From Dromaius novaehollandiae (lineage: Eukaryota > Chordata > Aves > Casuariiformes > Dromaiidae), in the NCBI RefSeq assembly GCF_036370855.1, contig NC_088106.1, positions 30,766,501 to 30,830,500 of the forward strand: a DNA stretch of 64,000 bases. Reading direction: 5' to 3'. Made by a program: the position numbers and the translations under genes. The notes under the pieces were generated by a model. The model was not told the origin of the DNA and ran no database searches. It worked only from the letters and a program-made list of their open reading frames with translations. The number at the start of each line of letters is the position of its first letter. Positions within the stretch are counted from its first letter, which is position 1. Positions 1-8,965 of this stretch are shown here, piece after piece.

Positions 1-112
1 CCGTCAACGGGGACAAGTGCACGAGAGATGGGATTACTCCAGGGAAAGGCACGGAGCAAGGCGCTCATCCCGGTGGAGGTCCCGCAGCCGGCCCAGGCGC
101 AGGGGCTGGTAG
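1..112 (+). CDS. TOPORS-like: Long Topors-like gene A0, 3' end only
   Basis: This is the last 37 codons of a long-class Topors-like protein; the gene begins before the window. The reading frame encodes the same Arg/Ser-rich end as the complete long copies (…SRWRSRSRPRRRGW) and stops with TAG at 110-112. DNA and protein match the end of A1 (6246-6357). The RING domain is outside the window, so its integrity cannot be judged. The next gene, B1, starts 1.67 kb downstream, the spacing seen in all short units. Confidence 0.8.
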   Translation, partial: RQRGQVHERWDYSRERHGARRSSRWRSRSRPRRRGW

Positions 113-204
113 CACACCGTGCAAAAGGAGCAACCCCAAAGCTTGCCCCTTGCCAGCACACTTCAGGGCACTGCAGTGAGCCCTGGGAAAGAAAAGGATC
201 CTTC

Positions 205-545
205 ATGCCCCTACCAGTAAACAGGGTTTTCCTTGAGCTTCAGAGGAATTGCTTGTGTTCCATCATGCGCCCCTTGCCTCTTGTGCTGTCCCTGGGCACC
301 GCTGGGAAGAGTCTGGCCCCGTCTTCCTAACCCCCCAGCCCCCAGCAGGGATTTCTGCACCTGGAGAAGATCCCCCAGAGCCTCCTCTTCTCCAGCCTGG
401 ACTCTCCCAGCTCCCTCAGCCTCTTCTCGGGCAACCGAGGCTCCAGGCCCTTCATCAGCTGCATGGCCCTTGGCTGGACTCGCTCCCGTTCGACCACGTC
501 CCCCTTGTCCTGGGAGCCCAGAACTGCTCCTAGGACTCCTGTCAT
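205..545 (-). mobile_element. CR1 LINE 3' fragment, antisense, downstream of A0
   Basis: A degenerate CR1 3' region lies on the - strand. Read in reverse it shows the usual CR1 order: a 'ggctgagggagctg' block, 'ggggccagactctt', then 'cccagggacagcacaagaggca'. It begins less than 100 bp after the A0 stop, so the A-class 3' UTR probably runs into it. An AGTAAA at 216-221, a possible weak poly(A) signal for A0, lies inside it. Bases 546-699 hold nothing I recognise. Confidence 0.7.
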
Positions 546-699
546 GGTCTCCCCAGTACTGTCGGGGCAGGTGCTGCCAGGGGGGCTCCAGCACATCAGC
601 CCCCTCCCAAGCTGGCCCTGGGTGCCTCCCCCTACCCCGGGCCCCAGGGTTTCTTGAGCAGGGAGAGGGCAGTGGGGCCTGGTGCTGAGAGCGTGGGGG

Positions 700-1019
700 G
701 ACAACCGTGGGGAGCTGAGCTGCTGTGGGGTGGGGCGAGGAGGCCGTGGGGCCCGTGGCTGGAGCCGTTCCGGGGGCAGTGCGGCAGCTGGGTTGTCCAG
801 CATGGCTGCGGGGGCTGGAGCCCCTCGGCCTGCCCGCAGCCAGCCGGGGCTGAGCGCGGGCAGGGCGGGAGCCGGAGGGCAGCAGGGCACCGAGGCAGAG
901 CATGGGAAGGGCCAGAGGGTGAGCAGAGATGGCTTCTCACTGCTGGCCGTGCTCTGGCCCCAGGTGTGTCCCGGGGCTGCGTGCGTGGAGGGGAGGCTGA
1001 GGGAGACTCCTCCACAAAG
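700..1019 (+). repeat. Inverted-repeat left arm upstream of B1
   Basis: This stretch is the reverse complement, with few mismatches, of 3103-3415 on the other side of B1. Pairing is clear from the block around 770-815 (cagctgggttgtccagcatgg in one arm, ccatgccgggcaacccagctg in the other) to 'ctcctccacaaagcc' at about 1005-1019, where homology stops sharply. The source is not recognised. Bases 1020-1234 hold nothing I can name. Confidence 0.75.
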
Positions 1020-1234
1020 CCTCTTACAGCCTCTCCTGGGCAAAGAGCCACTGGCAGCGTTTGGGGAAAGCCCCCGGCCCTCTGCGGGCTCTGCACCCTC
1101 GCTGGGGCCACCCAGGCGGCCGCGCTGCCCCAAGGGTGCAGGGGCATTTGAGGCAGGAGCTCCCGTGTCCCTGCAGGGCACACTGGGGACGAAGCCTCGG
1201 GAAGGGTCGCTCCCCACCTCTTTCTTGTGCCCGT

Positions 1235-1776
1235 AGTGGGCACTGCTTGGGTCTGCCTTGATGCAACGCTTCAGGGTGAGGATGGGGGAGAAGAAGAAGA
1301 CGCGAGGGGGCCCCTTTCCCCATGCAGACCAGAGGACAGGCCTCAGCTGCCGTCCCTGCAGAGAGCCTGGTTCCTCGGCACGCCTTAGCCCACCCGCTCC
1401 CTCTGCCCTGGGCTTCCTTGGCCTCACTGGGTGGGGAGCACCTTTCCCCTGGGACCGTCTCTGCTCAAGGGGAAGTGTTCTTGGGGGGAAACCCAGGCCT
1501 TGTTGTCTGCCTTGACTTCAGGAAGGCTGCGCTGTACCTCAGCGGTCAAGACGGGCCCCAGTCCTCTTCAACACAACCTCAGCCCTTCTGGGACTCTCTG
1601 ATTGTCAGAGTCGGGGGGCCTCTCGCATGACTTGCTAATGGTGCTTGTGCTGCTTCCTTGCAGCCCTGAAGAAGACTGGGCAGCTCCTTGGCTCTTGACT
1701 CCCACAGCTTTTCTGCTTTCTCCACCCTTCGTTGCCAGGACAGCTCACACAAGCTCTCTATCTCTTTCCTTTCTAG
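1235..1776 (+). other. B1 leader remnant and 5' intron
   Basis: From 1236 the sequence matches the end of the A-class leader exon (gtgggcactgcttgggtctg) and ends with a splice donor, agg|GTGAGG, at 1276. The presumed intron runs to a pyrimidine-rich acceptor with AG at 1775-1776, three bases before the B1 ATG. A CR1 reverse-transcriptase relic lies inside, about 1497-1590, where translation reads VCLDFRKA and a GPxLFN-like string. The promoter and first donor found upstream of A genes are missing here. Confidence 0.5.
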
Positions 1777-1779
1777 CAC

Positions 1780-2541
1780 ATGATGTCTTCAGAAGAGGAC
1801 ACCAGCTTTTCCCCTGGTGCCAGCACCAGCCGGCTGCAGCAGGAAATGCCGCCAGATGCCTCCAAAGACCTGCGGTGCTCCATCTGCCTCAACACACTTG
1901 ACGACACCGCCTACGTCACTGTCTACACGCACCGGTTCTGCTACGGCTGCATCCGGCAGTGGTCAGCCACCAGAGCCCAGTGCCCGCTCTGCCAGCGGCC
2001 TTTCCACTCCATCCACACGGGGCCACCTGACAACAGCTCCCAGGCGGATGGCACCAGGCGCTCCTTGGCCGGCCAGCGACGAGGGAGAGTTCATTCCCGC
2101 TCTGCAGCGAGCACAGCCCGAAGCAGGTCCCCCAGGGGCAACCGCGATGGCCCTAGCAGGCTTCCGCGCCAGAGGGGCTACGACTCCCCAGCGAGGAGCA
2201 GGCGGTGGCCGAGCAGGGCTCAGGCAACCGCTCATGCTAACCGCTGGGCAAGACCCCCAGCCAGGGGCCGATTACGGCAGAGGTCCCGCAGCACCCGCGG
2301 CAGCAGATGGGAAGCACCTTCTCCAGGCTGCCACCGCAGCAGGTGCCCCAGGAGAGGCAACGACCTCCACGAGGGATTTATGCTCAGGGCGGTTCGCGAG
2401 ACCCCAGCTTGCTGGGGGAGGCAGAGGAGCATGGCTCACAGTGACATGCTAGCTCCTAACGTCAAAATGGAAGTGGTGGCCTTATTTCTTATACTTTCAT
2501 GCAACATTCTGTTATTTTTCCATTTCCACACATTCTTCTAG
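1780..2541 (+). CDS. TOPORS-like: Short Topors-like RING protein B1 (degenerate RING)
   Basis: A 253-residue protein in one exon. The N-terminus is acidic and Ser-rich. The RING-like domain spans residues 33-71 with C33, C36, Y49, H51, C54, C57, C68 and C71: the third zinc ligand is Tyr where the long class has Cys. Residues about 100-200 are Arg/Ser-rich with several RSRS/SRSP motifs. The last ~22 residues are hydrophobic (VVALFLILSCNILL). The start is ATGATG, three bases after a good splice acceptor. B1 differs from most copies by W for R and by SRCPRR for SRSPRR in the RS region. Its 3' acceptor-like site reads CACACA rather than CACAGG. Family membership is clear; ligase activity is doubtful because zinc site 2 lacks a ligand. 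The C-terminal tail could instead be read-through of an intron. Confidence 0.65.
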   Translation: MMSSEEDTSFSPGASTSRLQQEMPPDASKDLRCSICLNTLDDTAYVTVYTHRFCYGCIRQWSATRAQCPLCQRPFHSIHTGPPDNSSQADGTRRSLAGQRRGRVHSRSAASTARSRSPRGNRDGPSRLPRQRGYDSPARSRRWPSRAQATAHANRWARPPARGRLRQRSRSTRGSRWEAPSPGCHRSRCPRRGNDLHEGFMLRAVRETPACWGRQRSMAHSDMLAPNVKMEVVALFLILSCNILLFFHFHTFF

Positions 2542-2720
2542 AACCCCCCACTTCCAGCAGCTGCCTGGGGCCTCGGGGCAGATCTGGACGAGGGCAGCGG
2601 GAGCTGCAGTGCCCATCGCTGGCAAACACCAGGCTGAAACAACGCAGCAGACTCGAGCAGACAGCCTGGGTGCCTGTGAGCCTCCTGTGCCTCCTGCTGT
2701 GTTGGGCCAGGTGCTTAATT

Positions 2721-2750
2721 AATAAAAGGCAGGCAGCACCCGCTGCCTGC
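2721..2750 (+). promoter_or_regulatory. B1 poly(A) signal with adjacent hairpin
   Basis: AATAAA at 2721-2726 is followed at 2729-2750 by a perfect 9-bp stem (GCAGGCAGC / GCTGCCTGC) with a 4-base loop, then GT-rich sequence from about 2763. This is a credible 3' end for B1. The same arrangement follows every B gene. Confidence 0.75.
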
Positions 2751-2885
2751 AACCAACACCCTTGCCTCTGTGCTGACTTTGTTCAACCCTCGGCTCACAG
2801 ACGAGAGCGACCAGCCTTGAAAAAGCCCCAAGGCGGCACTGGCAGAGAGAGCTGCCCGGGCCTCCGCACCGGCCTCCAAACTCTG

Positions 2886-3035
2886 CAAGGGCTGCAAGCG
2901 CTGACGAGCCAGCTTTCCGGCAGGAGCTAACATCTGTCCCGATGGACTGGGGCCGGTCCAGATTTGGCTCTGTGCAAAACAGCCACGTGCCCCAGGGACC
3001 GGGGAAGTCGGGACACACCATCTCCATTCCTCCCT
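2886..3035 (+). repeat. 150-bp segment, present after most B genes
   Basis: This segment is present after B1, B3, B4, B5 and B6 and absent after B2 and B7, where flanking 'caaactctg' joins directly to 'gaaatacag'. Its middle (ctgtcccgatggactggggccgg and onward) is related to 14188-14300 in block X, so it belongs to a repeat family I cannot name. Confidence 0.55.
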
Positions 3036-3102
3036 GGAAATACAGATTTTATTCCGCCAAGGGCAGCTGTGCCCTGCAAAGCCTCCGGCTCCTGCCAGGA
3101 AG

Positions 3103-3415
3103 GGCTTTGTGGAGGAGTCTCCCTCAGCCTCCCCTCCACGCACACAGCCCCAGGACACACCTGGGGCCAGAGCACGGCCAGCAGTGAGAAGCCATCTCTG
3201 CTCACCCTCTGGCCCTTCCCATGCTCTGCCTCCCTCGGTGCCCTGCTGCCCTCCAGCTCCCGCCCTGCCCGCGCTCAGCCCCGGCTGGCTGCGGGCAGGC
3301 CGAGGGGCTCCAGCCCCCGCAGCCATGCCGGGCAACCCAGCTGCCACACTGCCCCCGGAACAGCTCCAGCCACGGGCCCCACGGCTGGAAGGTCCCTCCC
3401 CACAGCAGCCTGACA
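3103..3415 (-). repeat. Inverted-repeat right arm downstream of B1
   Basis: Reverse complement of 700-1019, so B1 sits in the ~2.1-kb loop of a potential fold-back. Just outside the arm, read on the - strand, is an AATAAA (3048-3053), so this arm may be the 3' end of an ancient transcript. Bases 3416-3714 hold nothing I recognise. Confidence 0.75.
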
Positions 3416-3714
3416 GCAGGCTCCAGCCCTCGGCACTGGCTTCAGCCCTTTCTCCCTGGGGCTCTTGCTGCTTGGGACTGCGCCAGGCTTCACGCTGCCT
3501 TCACTGGCAGTCGGGGGCTGATGTCTGTGCACACCTCCGACTTGCTGGGTTAAATGTGCCCCCTGTCTTGAGGAAGGGAACAAAGAGGGTGCAGGCAAGG
3601 ACATGCCCGCGCCTTGTCTGCACTCCTAGGCCTCCATGGCCTGCAGCAGCCTCACCTGGGGCCTCCCCCACACCCTGCCCACGGGCCCCGGAGCCCAGTT
3701 CAGCTTACCCCGGG

Positions 3715-4072
3715 AGCATCTCTCCTCTGAGGACAGGCTGAGGGAGCTGCCACTGTTGAGGGAGAGGCTAAAGAGGACGGGGCCAGGCTCTTTGCAGTGG
3801 CCCAGGCACAGGACGAGAGGCAGCAGGCACCAACACAAACATAGGCACTTCCGTCTGACCATGAGGAAAGCCTTTCTCACTGTGAGGGCAACTGAGCTCT
3901 GGTTGCCCACAGAGCTTGGGGAGTCTCCAGCCTTGGAGCTATTCAAATGCCACCTCGACAGCTCCCGGGGCAATGTGCTCTAGGTGACCCTGCTTGAGCA
4001 CGGGGGTGGCACTCCATGACCTCCACAGGTGCCTTCCAACCTCAACCGTTCTCTGACCCCGTGACTGTGAAA
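3715..4072 (+). mobile_element. CR1 LINE 3' fragment, sense, upstream of A1
   Basis: CR1 3' end in sense orientation. Recognisable blocks are ggctgagggagctg, tctggttgcccacagagctt, ccttggagctattcaaatg, ctctaggtgaccctgcttgag and ccttccaacctcaaccgttct, ending in a degenerate version of the CR1 terminal repeat. It overlaps in CR1 coordinates with the antisense fragment after each A gene, so A genes lie between inverted CR1 pieces. Confidence 0.85.
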
Positions 4073-4074
4073 AT

Positions 4075-4811
4075 AGTGCCCCAACTCCTCAATGCCGCAC
4101 ATGCGTTTTATGGCCCAGGCTTTGTGGGGGTGGGTGGAGGAAAGGCAGGGAAGGCGGTCCTGTTCTCCTGGGCAGAAAACATTGTGCGGTTCACCAACAC
4201 AACTCTGGCTGAATTTGGTCACCCTGACGGTTGGCAGCATCCAGCTTGAACTCCACTGAAAGAGGAGAAGAGGAGAAATAACTCGGCAAGTCTGAGCTTT
4301 GCACTAACATCCAGCCTCCGACTGCCAGTGCAGCCAAGGCAAAGCCGGGCACAGCCCCAAGCAGCAACAGCCCCACGCGGAAAGAGCCCAAGCACACGCC
4401 GAGGGCTGAAGCCTGCTCTCCAAGGGACTGTGCAAGCCCAGGGCTGCTCCTGCAGCCTGGGCGTCTTTGGGGTGTGGCCCCAAGAGCCCTGTGACATCAC
4501 CAGAGAGTTCCTGTGACTCCCGTGACATCACCGCTTGGAGGCAGCCGCACAGTGGGGACCCCCGCACTTAGCCCCAAGCTCCGCGCTGGGTGGCACGCGA
4601 GGCGTCCAGGGCCCGGCAGGGTCACGGCTTTGCGTTTGGGGCTTTGCTCTGCGGCCAGCAGCAGCTCTGCCTGGCTGACTCGGGGGCTGTGGACCCCGCG
4701 CGGCTGCTGACCCGCAGGCGAGGGTGCCCAGAGGGTGCCAAGAGCGTTGGGGAGCCCTGAAGGCTCACGGGGTGTTCCCTGTTGTGCACGGACTGACGTC
4801 TGCAGGTGAGC
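4075..4811 (+). promoter_or_regulatory. A1 promoter region and leader exon
   Basis: A conserved upstream block (4075-4385) is followed by a pair of cAMP-response-element-like sites. In A1 the first is TGACATCA (4492-4499), a one-base change from the TGACGTCA of the other long copies; the second is TGACATCA at 4523-4530. A GC-rich leader follows, ending with donor CTGCAG|GTGAGC (GT at 4806). A second possible donor is AGG|GTGAGG at 4898. No TATA box was seen. Promoter identity is inferred from conservation and position. Confidence 0.5.
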
Positions 4812-5232
4812 TGTGCTGCTGCAAGGCAGGCAGGCAGCGTGGGCGGCAGTGGCGGGTGTGGGCACTGCTTGGGTCTGCCTTGATGCAGCGCTTCAGGGTG
4901 AGGCTGGGGGAGAAGAAGTCCCCCTCACCCCGTAGCCCGTAGCCCACCCGGTGCCTTTTCCCCAGCCTTCCTTGCCCTCGCTGGCTGGCAACGCCCTTCC
5001 CCCAGGACCTCCCCTGCTCCAGGGGAAGCATTGCTGGGCAAAGCCAGAGCCGGAGGGGAGTCTTTTAGGGGGGCCTTTACACTGCCTCGCAAATGGGGCT
5101 TCTGCTGCTTCCTTGCAGCCTTCAAGAAGCCTGGGCAGCTCTTTGGCTCTCCACCTCCACAGCTTTCCTGCTTTCTCCTCCCTTTGTCTCCAGGAAAGGT
5201 CCCGAGCTCCAGGTCTCTTTCCTTTGTAGAAC

Positions 5233-6357
5233 ATGACAGCAGAAGAAGACTTTCCAGGCGGCAGCGGCAGCGCCAGCTCTTCCTCTGGTGCCAGCACCAG
5301 CCGACTGCCTCAGGCAACACCACCGGATGCCTCTGAAGACCTGCTGTGCACCATCTGCCTGGACACAGTGGACAACGCCGCCTACGTCGCCTTCTGCATG
5401 CACAGGTTCTGCTTTGGCTGTATCCGGCAGTGGTCAGCCACCAGAGCCCAGTGCCCGCTCTGCCAGCGGCCCTTCAGCTCCATCCTCCACACCGTGCGAG
5501 CTGACGACGACTTCCAGGAGTACCACGTGCAGCACTCCTCCAGCAGCTCGTCTGATGACCATCGAGGAGGGAGATCGGGTTCCCGCTCTGCGGCAAGGAG
5601 GCGGCACCGCTCGTCAGCGCCCCGGCACAGCAGCTCCTCCTCCAGCAGCTCCTCCTCCAGCAGCGATGGTGGCCACGCTGGGTCCCCCGAGAGGGCCCGA
5701 AGCAGGTCTCCAAGGCATGACCACCATGGCCACAACTGGCTTCAGCATGTAGCGAGGGGCTATGACTTCCCCAGGAGGAGCAGGCTGCGACAGAGCAGGG
5801 CTCAGGCTGCTGCTCCTGCCAGCCCTTGGGAAAGATCCCGAGCCGGGGGCCAATTGCGGCGCAGGTCACGCAGCACTGGTGGCAGCAGGAGATGGGAAGC
5901 AGCTGCTGCAGGCTGGCACCAGCATGCCTCCCCGTCGTGGGGCCACCAGGTCCCCGGGCAGGAGGACGCTCCCGGGCCCTCCTACGCCAGCTCTGCTCAG
6001 GCTCCTGTGCCAACAGCTTCTCACAGGCAAACCTCCGAGAGCTCTGCCCAGGAGCCAGCCAGCTCTGCCCCCGCAGCGCACACCCTGCCCCCGGCACGGG
6101 GCCAAGCACGGCAGGAGCAGCAAAGGGGCCGCAGCAGCAGAAGGCAGCGCAGAAGACACGTGGAGCCTTCGCCTGCCCGGGAGAGCCACCGCAGCAGGTC
6201 CCCCAGGCGAGGCGATGAGCAGGTGCCCTCGGGGAGCACCGAGCGCCGTCAACGGGGACAAGTGCACGAGAGATGGGATTACTCCAGGGAAAGGCACGGA
6301 GCAAGGCGCTCATCCCGGTGGAGGTCCCGCAGCCGGCCCAGGCGCAGGGGCTGGTAG
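5233..6357 (+). CDS. TOPORS-like: Long Topors-like RING E3 ligase A1 (374 aa)
   Basis: A 374-residue protein in one exon. Residues 39-77 are a complete C3HC4 RING: C39, C42, C55, H57, C60, C63, C74, C77, followed by SSILHTVRADDDFQEY, the extension typical of Topors. A Ser tract and RS repeats follow, and the C-terminus is very basic. Topors proteins are nuclear RING ubiquitin ligases that also promote sumoylation and bind topoisomerase I; human TOPORS is about 1,045 residues, so this is a short relative. The start has A at -3 and lies three bases after acceptor AG (5228-5229). If the leader splices at 4806, an in-frame TGA (4794-4796) precedes it closely. A1 keeps only the second of the two 34-residue repeats seen in A3 (reads SSSSDDHRGG). 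Confidence 0.8.
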   Translation: MTAEEDFPGGSGSASSSSGASTSRLPQATPPDASEDLLCTICLDTVDNAAYVAFCMHRFCFGCIRQWSATRAQCPLCQRPFSSILHTVRADDDFQEYHVQHSSSSSSDDHRGGRSGSRSAARRRHRSSAPRHSSSSSSSSSSSSDGGHAGSPERARSRSPRHDHHGHNWLQHVARGYDFPRRSRLRQSRAQAAAPASPWERSRAGGQLRRRSRSTGGSRRWEAAAAGWHQHASPSWGHQVPGQEDAPGPSYASSAQAPVPTASHRQTSESSAQEPASSAPAAHTLPPARGQARQEQQRGRSSRRQRRRHVEPSPARESHRSRSPRRGDEQVPSGSTERRQRGQVHERWDYSRERHGARRSSRWRSRSRPRRRGW

Positions 6358-6449
6358 CACACCGTGCAAAAGGAGCAACCCCAAAGCTTGCCCCTTGCCA
6401 GCACACTTCAGGGCACTGCAGTGAGCCCTGGGAAAGAAAAGGATCCTTC

Positions 6450-6790
6450 ATGCCCCTACCAGTAAACAGGGTTTTCCTTGAGCTTCAGAGGAATTGCTTG
6501 TGTTCCATCATGCGCCCCTTGCCTCTTGTGCTGTCCCTGGGCACCGCTGGGAAGAGTCTGGCCCCGTCTTCCTAACCCCCCAGCCCCCAGCAGGGATTTC
6601 TGCACCTGGAGAAGATCCCCCGGAGCCTCCTCTTCTCCAGCCTGGACTCTCCCAGCTCCCTCAGCCTCTTCTCGGGCAACCGAGGCTCCAGGCCCTTCAT
6701 CAGCTGCGTGGCCCTTGGCTGGACTCGCTCCCGTTCGACCATGTCCCCCTTGTCCTGGGAGCCCAGAACTGCTCCTAGGACTCCTGTCAT
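6450..6790 (-). mobile_element. CR1 LINE 3' fragment, antisense, downstream of A1
   Basis: Copy of the CR1 fragment at 205-545, in the same position relative to the A1 stop. Bases 6791-6944 hold nothing recognised. Confidence 0.7.
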
Positions 6791-6944
6791 GGTCTCCCCA
6801 GTACTGTCGGGGCAGGTGCTGCCAGGGGGGCTCCAGCACATCAGCCCCCTCCCAAGCTGGCCCTGGGTGCCTCCCCCTACCCCGGGCCCCAGGGTTTCTT
6901 GAGCAGGGAGAGGGCAGTGGGGCCTGGTGCTGAGAGCGTGGGGG

Positions 6945-7264
6945 GACAACCGTGGGGAGCTGAACTGCTGTGGGGTGGGGCGAGGAGGCCGTGGGGCCCG
7001 TGGCTGGAGCCGTTCCGGGGGCAGTGCGGCAGCTGGGTTGTCCAGCATGGCTGCGGGGGCTGGAGCCCCTCGGCCTGCCCGCAGCCAGCCGGGGCTGAGC
7101 GCGGGCAGGGCAGGAGCCGGAGGGCAGCAGGGCACCGAGGCAGAGCATGGGAAGGGCCAGAGGGTGAGCAGAGATGGCTTCTCACTGCTGGCTGTGCTCT
7201 GGCCCCAGGTGTGTCCCGGGGCTGCGTGCGTGGAGGGGAGGCTGAGGGAGACTCCTCCACAAAG
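6945..7264 (+). repeat. Inverted-repeat left arm upstream of B2
   Basis: Copy of 700-1019; pairs with 9197-9505 across B2. The B2 leader remnant (donor GT at 7521) and intron follow, without an A-type promoter. Confidence 0.75.
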
Positions 7265-8024
7265 CCTCTTACAGCCTCTCCTGGGCAAAGAGCCACTGGC
7301 AGCGTTTGGGGAAAGCCCCCGGCCCTCTGCGGGCTCTGCACCCTCGCTGGGGCCACCCAGGCAGCCGCGCTGCCCCAAGGGTGCAGGGGCATTTGAGGCA
7401 GGAGCTCCCGTGTCCCTGCAGGGCACACTGGGGACGAAGCCTCGGGAAGGGTCGCTCCCCACCTCTTTCTTGTGCCCGTAGTGGGCACTGCTTGGGTCTG
7501 CCTTGATGCAACGCTTCAGGGTGAGGATGGGGGAGAAGAAGAAGACGCGAGGGGGCCCCTTTCCCCATGCAGACCAGAGGACAGGCCTCAGCTGCCGTCC
7601 CTGCAGAGAGCCTGGTTCCTCGGCACGCCTTAGCCCACCCGCTCCCTCTGCCCTGGGCTTCCTTGGCCTCACTGGGTGGGGAGCACCTTTCCCCTGGGAC
7701 CGTCTCTGCTCAAGGGGAAGTGTTCTTGGGGGGAAACCCAGGCCTTGTTGTCTGCCTTGACTTCAGGAAGGCTGTGCTGTACCTCAGCGGTCAAGACGGG
7801 CCCCAGTCCTCTTCAACACAACCTCAGCCCTTCTGGGACTCTCTGATTGTCAGAGTCGGGGGGGCTCTCGCATGACTTGCTAATGGTGCTTGTGCTGCTT
7901 CCTCGCAGCCCTGAAGAAGACTGGGCAGCTCCTTGGCTCTTGACTCCCACAGCTTTTCTGCTTTCTCCACCCTTCGTTGCCAGGACAGCTCACACAAGCT
8001 CTCTGTCTCTTTCCTTTCTAGCAC

Positions 8025-8786
8025 ATGATGTCTTCAGAAGAGGACACCAGCTTTTCCCCTGGTGCCAGCACCAGCCGGCTGCAGCAGGAAATGCCGCCAG
8101 ATGCCTCCAAAGACCTGCGGTGCTCCATCTGCCTCAACACACTTGACGACACCGCCTACGTCACTGTCTACACGCACCGGTTCTGCTACGGCTGCATCCG
8201 GCAGTGGTCAGCCACCAGAGCCCAGTGCCCGCTCTGCCAGCGGCCTTTCCGCTCCGTCCACACGGGGCCACCTGACCACAGCTCCCAGGCGGATGGCACC
8301 AGGCGCTCCTTGGCTGGCCAGCGACGAGGGAGAGTTCATTCCCGCTCTGCAGCGAGCACAGCCCGAAGCAGGTCCCCCAGGGGCAACCGCGATGGCCCTA
8401 GCAGGCTTCCGCGCCAGAGGGGCTACGACTCCCCAGCGAGGAGCAGGCGGTGGCCGAGCAGGGCTCAGGCAACCGCTCATGCTGACCGCTGGGCAAGACC
8501 CCCAGCCAGGGGCCGATTACGGCAGAGGTCCCGCAGCACCCGCGGCAGCAGACGGGAAGCACCTTCTCCAGGCTGCCACCGCAGCAGGTCCCCCAGGAGA
8601 GGCAACGACCTCCACGAGGGATTTATGCTCGTGGAGGTCTGCCAGCCCCCAGCTTGCTGGGGGAGGCAGAGGAGCATGGCTCACAGCGACATGCCACCTC
8701 CTAGCGTCGAAATGGAAGTGGTGGCCGTATTTCTTATATTCTCATGCAACATTCTGTTATTTTTCCATTTCCACAGGTTCTTCTAG
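8025..8786 (+). CDS. TOPORS-like: Short Topors-like RING protein B2 (degenerate RING)
   Basis: A 253-residue short-class protein. RING ligands are C33, C36, Y49 (for Cys), H51, C54, C57, C68, C71, so zinc site 2 lacks one ligand. An RS-rich middle follows. B2 and B7 form a subgroup: their tail after HEGFML reads VEVCQPPACWGRQ and MPPPS, where other copies have RAVRETPACWGRQ and MLAPN. The hydrophobic end is kept. The 3' end contains a well-formed acceptor-like string (pyrimidines, then CACAG) just before the stop, so a spliced tail is possible. The start is ATGATG after acceptor AG at 8020-8021. B2 lies 1.67 kb downstream of A1 with no A-like promoter between them. Confidence 0.65.
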   Translation: MMSSEEDTSFSPGASTSRLQQEMPPDASKDLRCSICLNTLDDTAYVTVYTHRFCYGCIRQWSATRAQCPLCQRPFRSVHTGPPDHSSQADGTRRSLAGQRRGRVHSRSAASTARSRSPRGNRDGPSRLPRQRGYDSPARSRRWPSRAQATAHADRWARPPARGRLRQRSRSTRGSRREAPSPGCHRSRSPRRGNDLHEGFMLVEVCQPPACWGRQRSMAHSDMPPPSVEMEVVAVFLIFSCNILLFFHFHRFF

Positions 8787-8965
8787 AACCCCCCACTTCC
8801 AGCAGCTGCCTGGGGCCTCGGGGCAGATCCGGACGAGGGCAGCAGGAGCTGCAGTGCCCATCGCTGGCAAACACCAGGCTGAAACAACGCAGCAGACTCA
8901 AGCAGACAGCCTGGGTGCCTGTGAGCCTCCTGTGCCTCCTGCTGTGTTGGGCCAGGTGCTTAATT

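Noticed and set aside
216..221. AGTAAA as a firm poly(A) signal for long-class genes
   Set aside because: It lies inside CR1-derived sequence and is a weak variant; kept only as a possibility.
327..1427. Long - strand open frames of about 366 codons after each A gene, up to 424 codons near 44397-45671
   Set aside because: They cross a CR1 fragment, the inverted arm and low-complexity GC-rich spacer, with Pro/Ser/Arg-rich translations and no recognised domain. They are by-products of composition.
5233..5600. Viral origin of the RING genes (RING plus RS tail resembles herpesvirus ICP0-type proteins)
   Set aside because: RING spacing and the VRADDDF extension fit cellular Topors better, and splice sites, CR1 and poly(A) signals indicate host genes.
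5620..5700. Serine-codon run in A genes as a non-coding microsatellite
   Set aside because: It lies inside a frame kept open in seven copies, and repeat-length changes are multiples of three.
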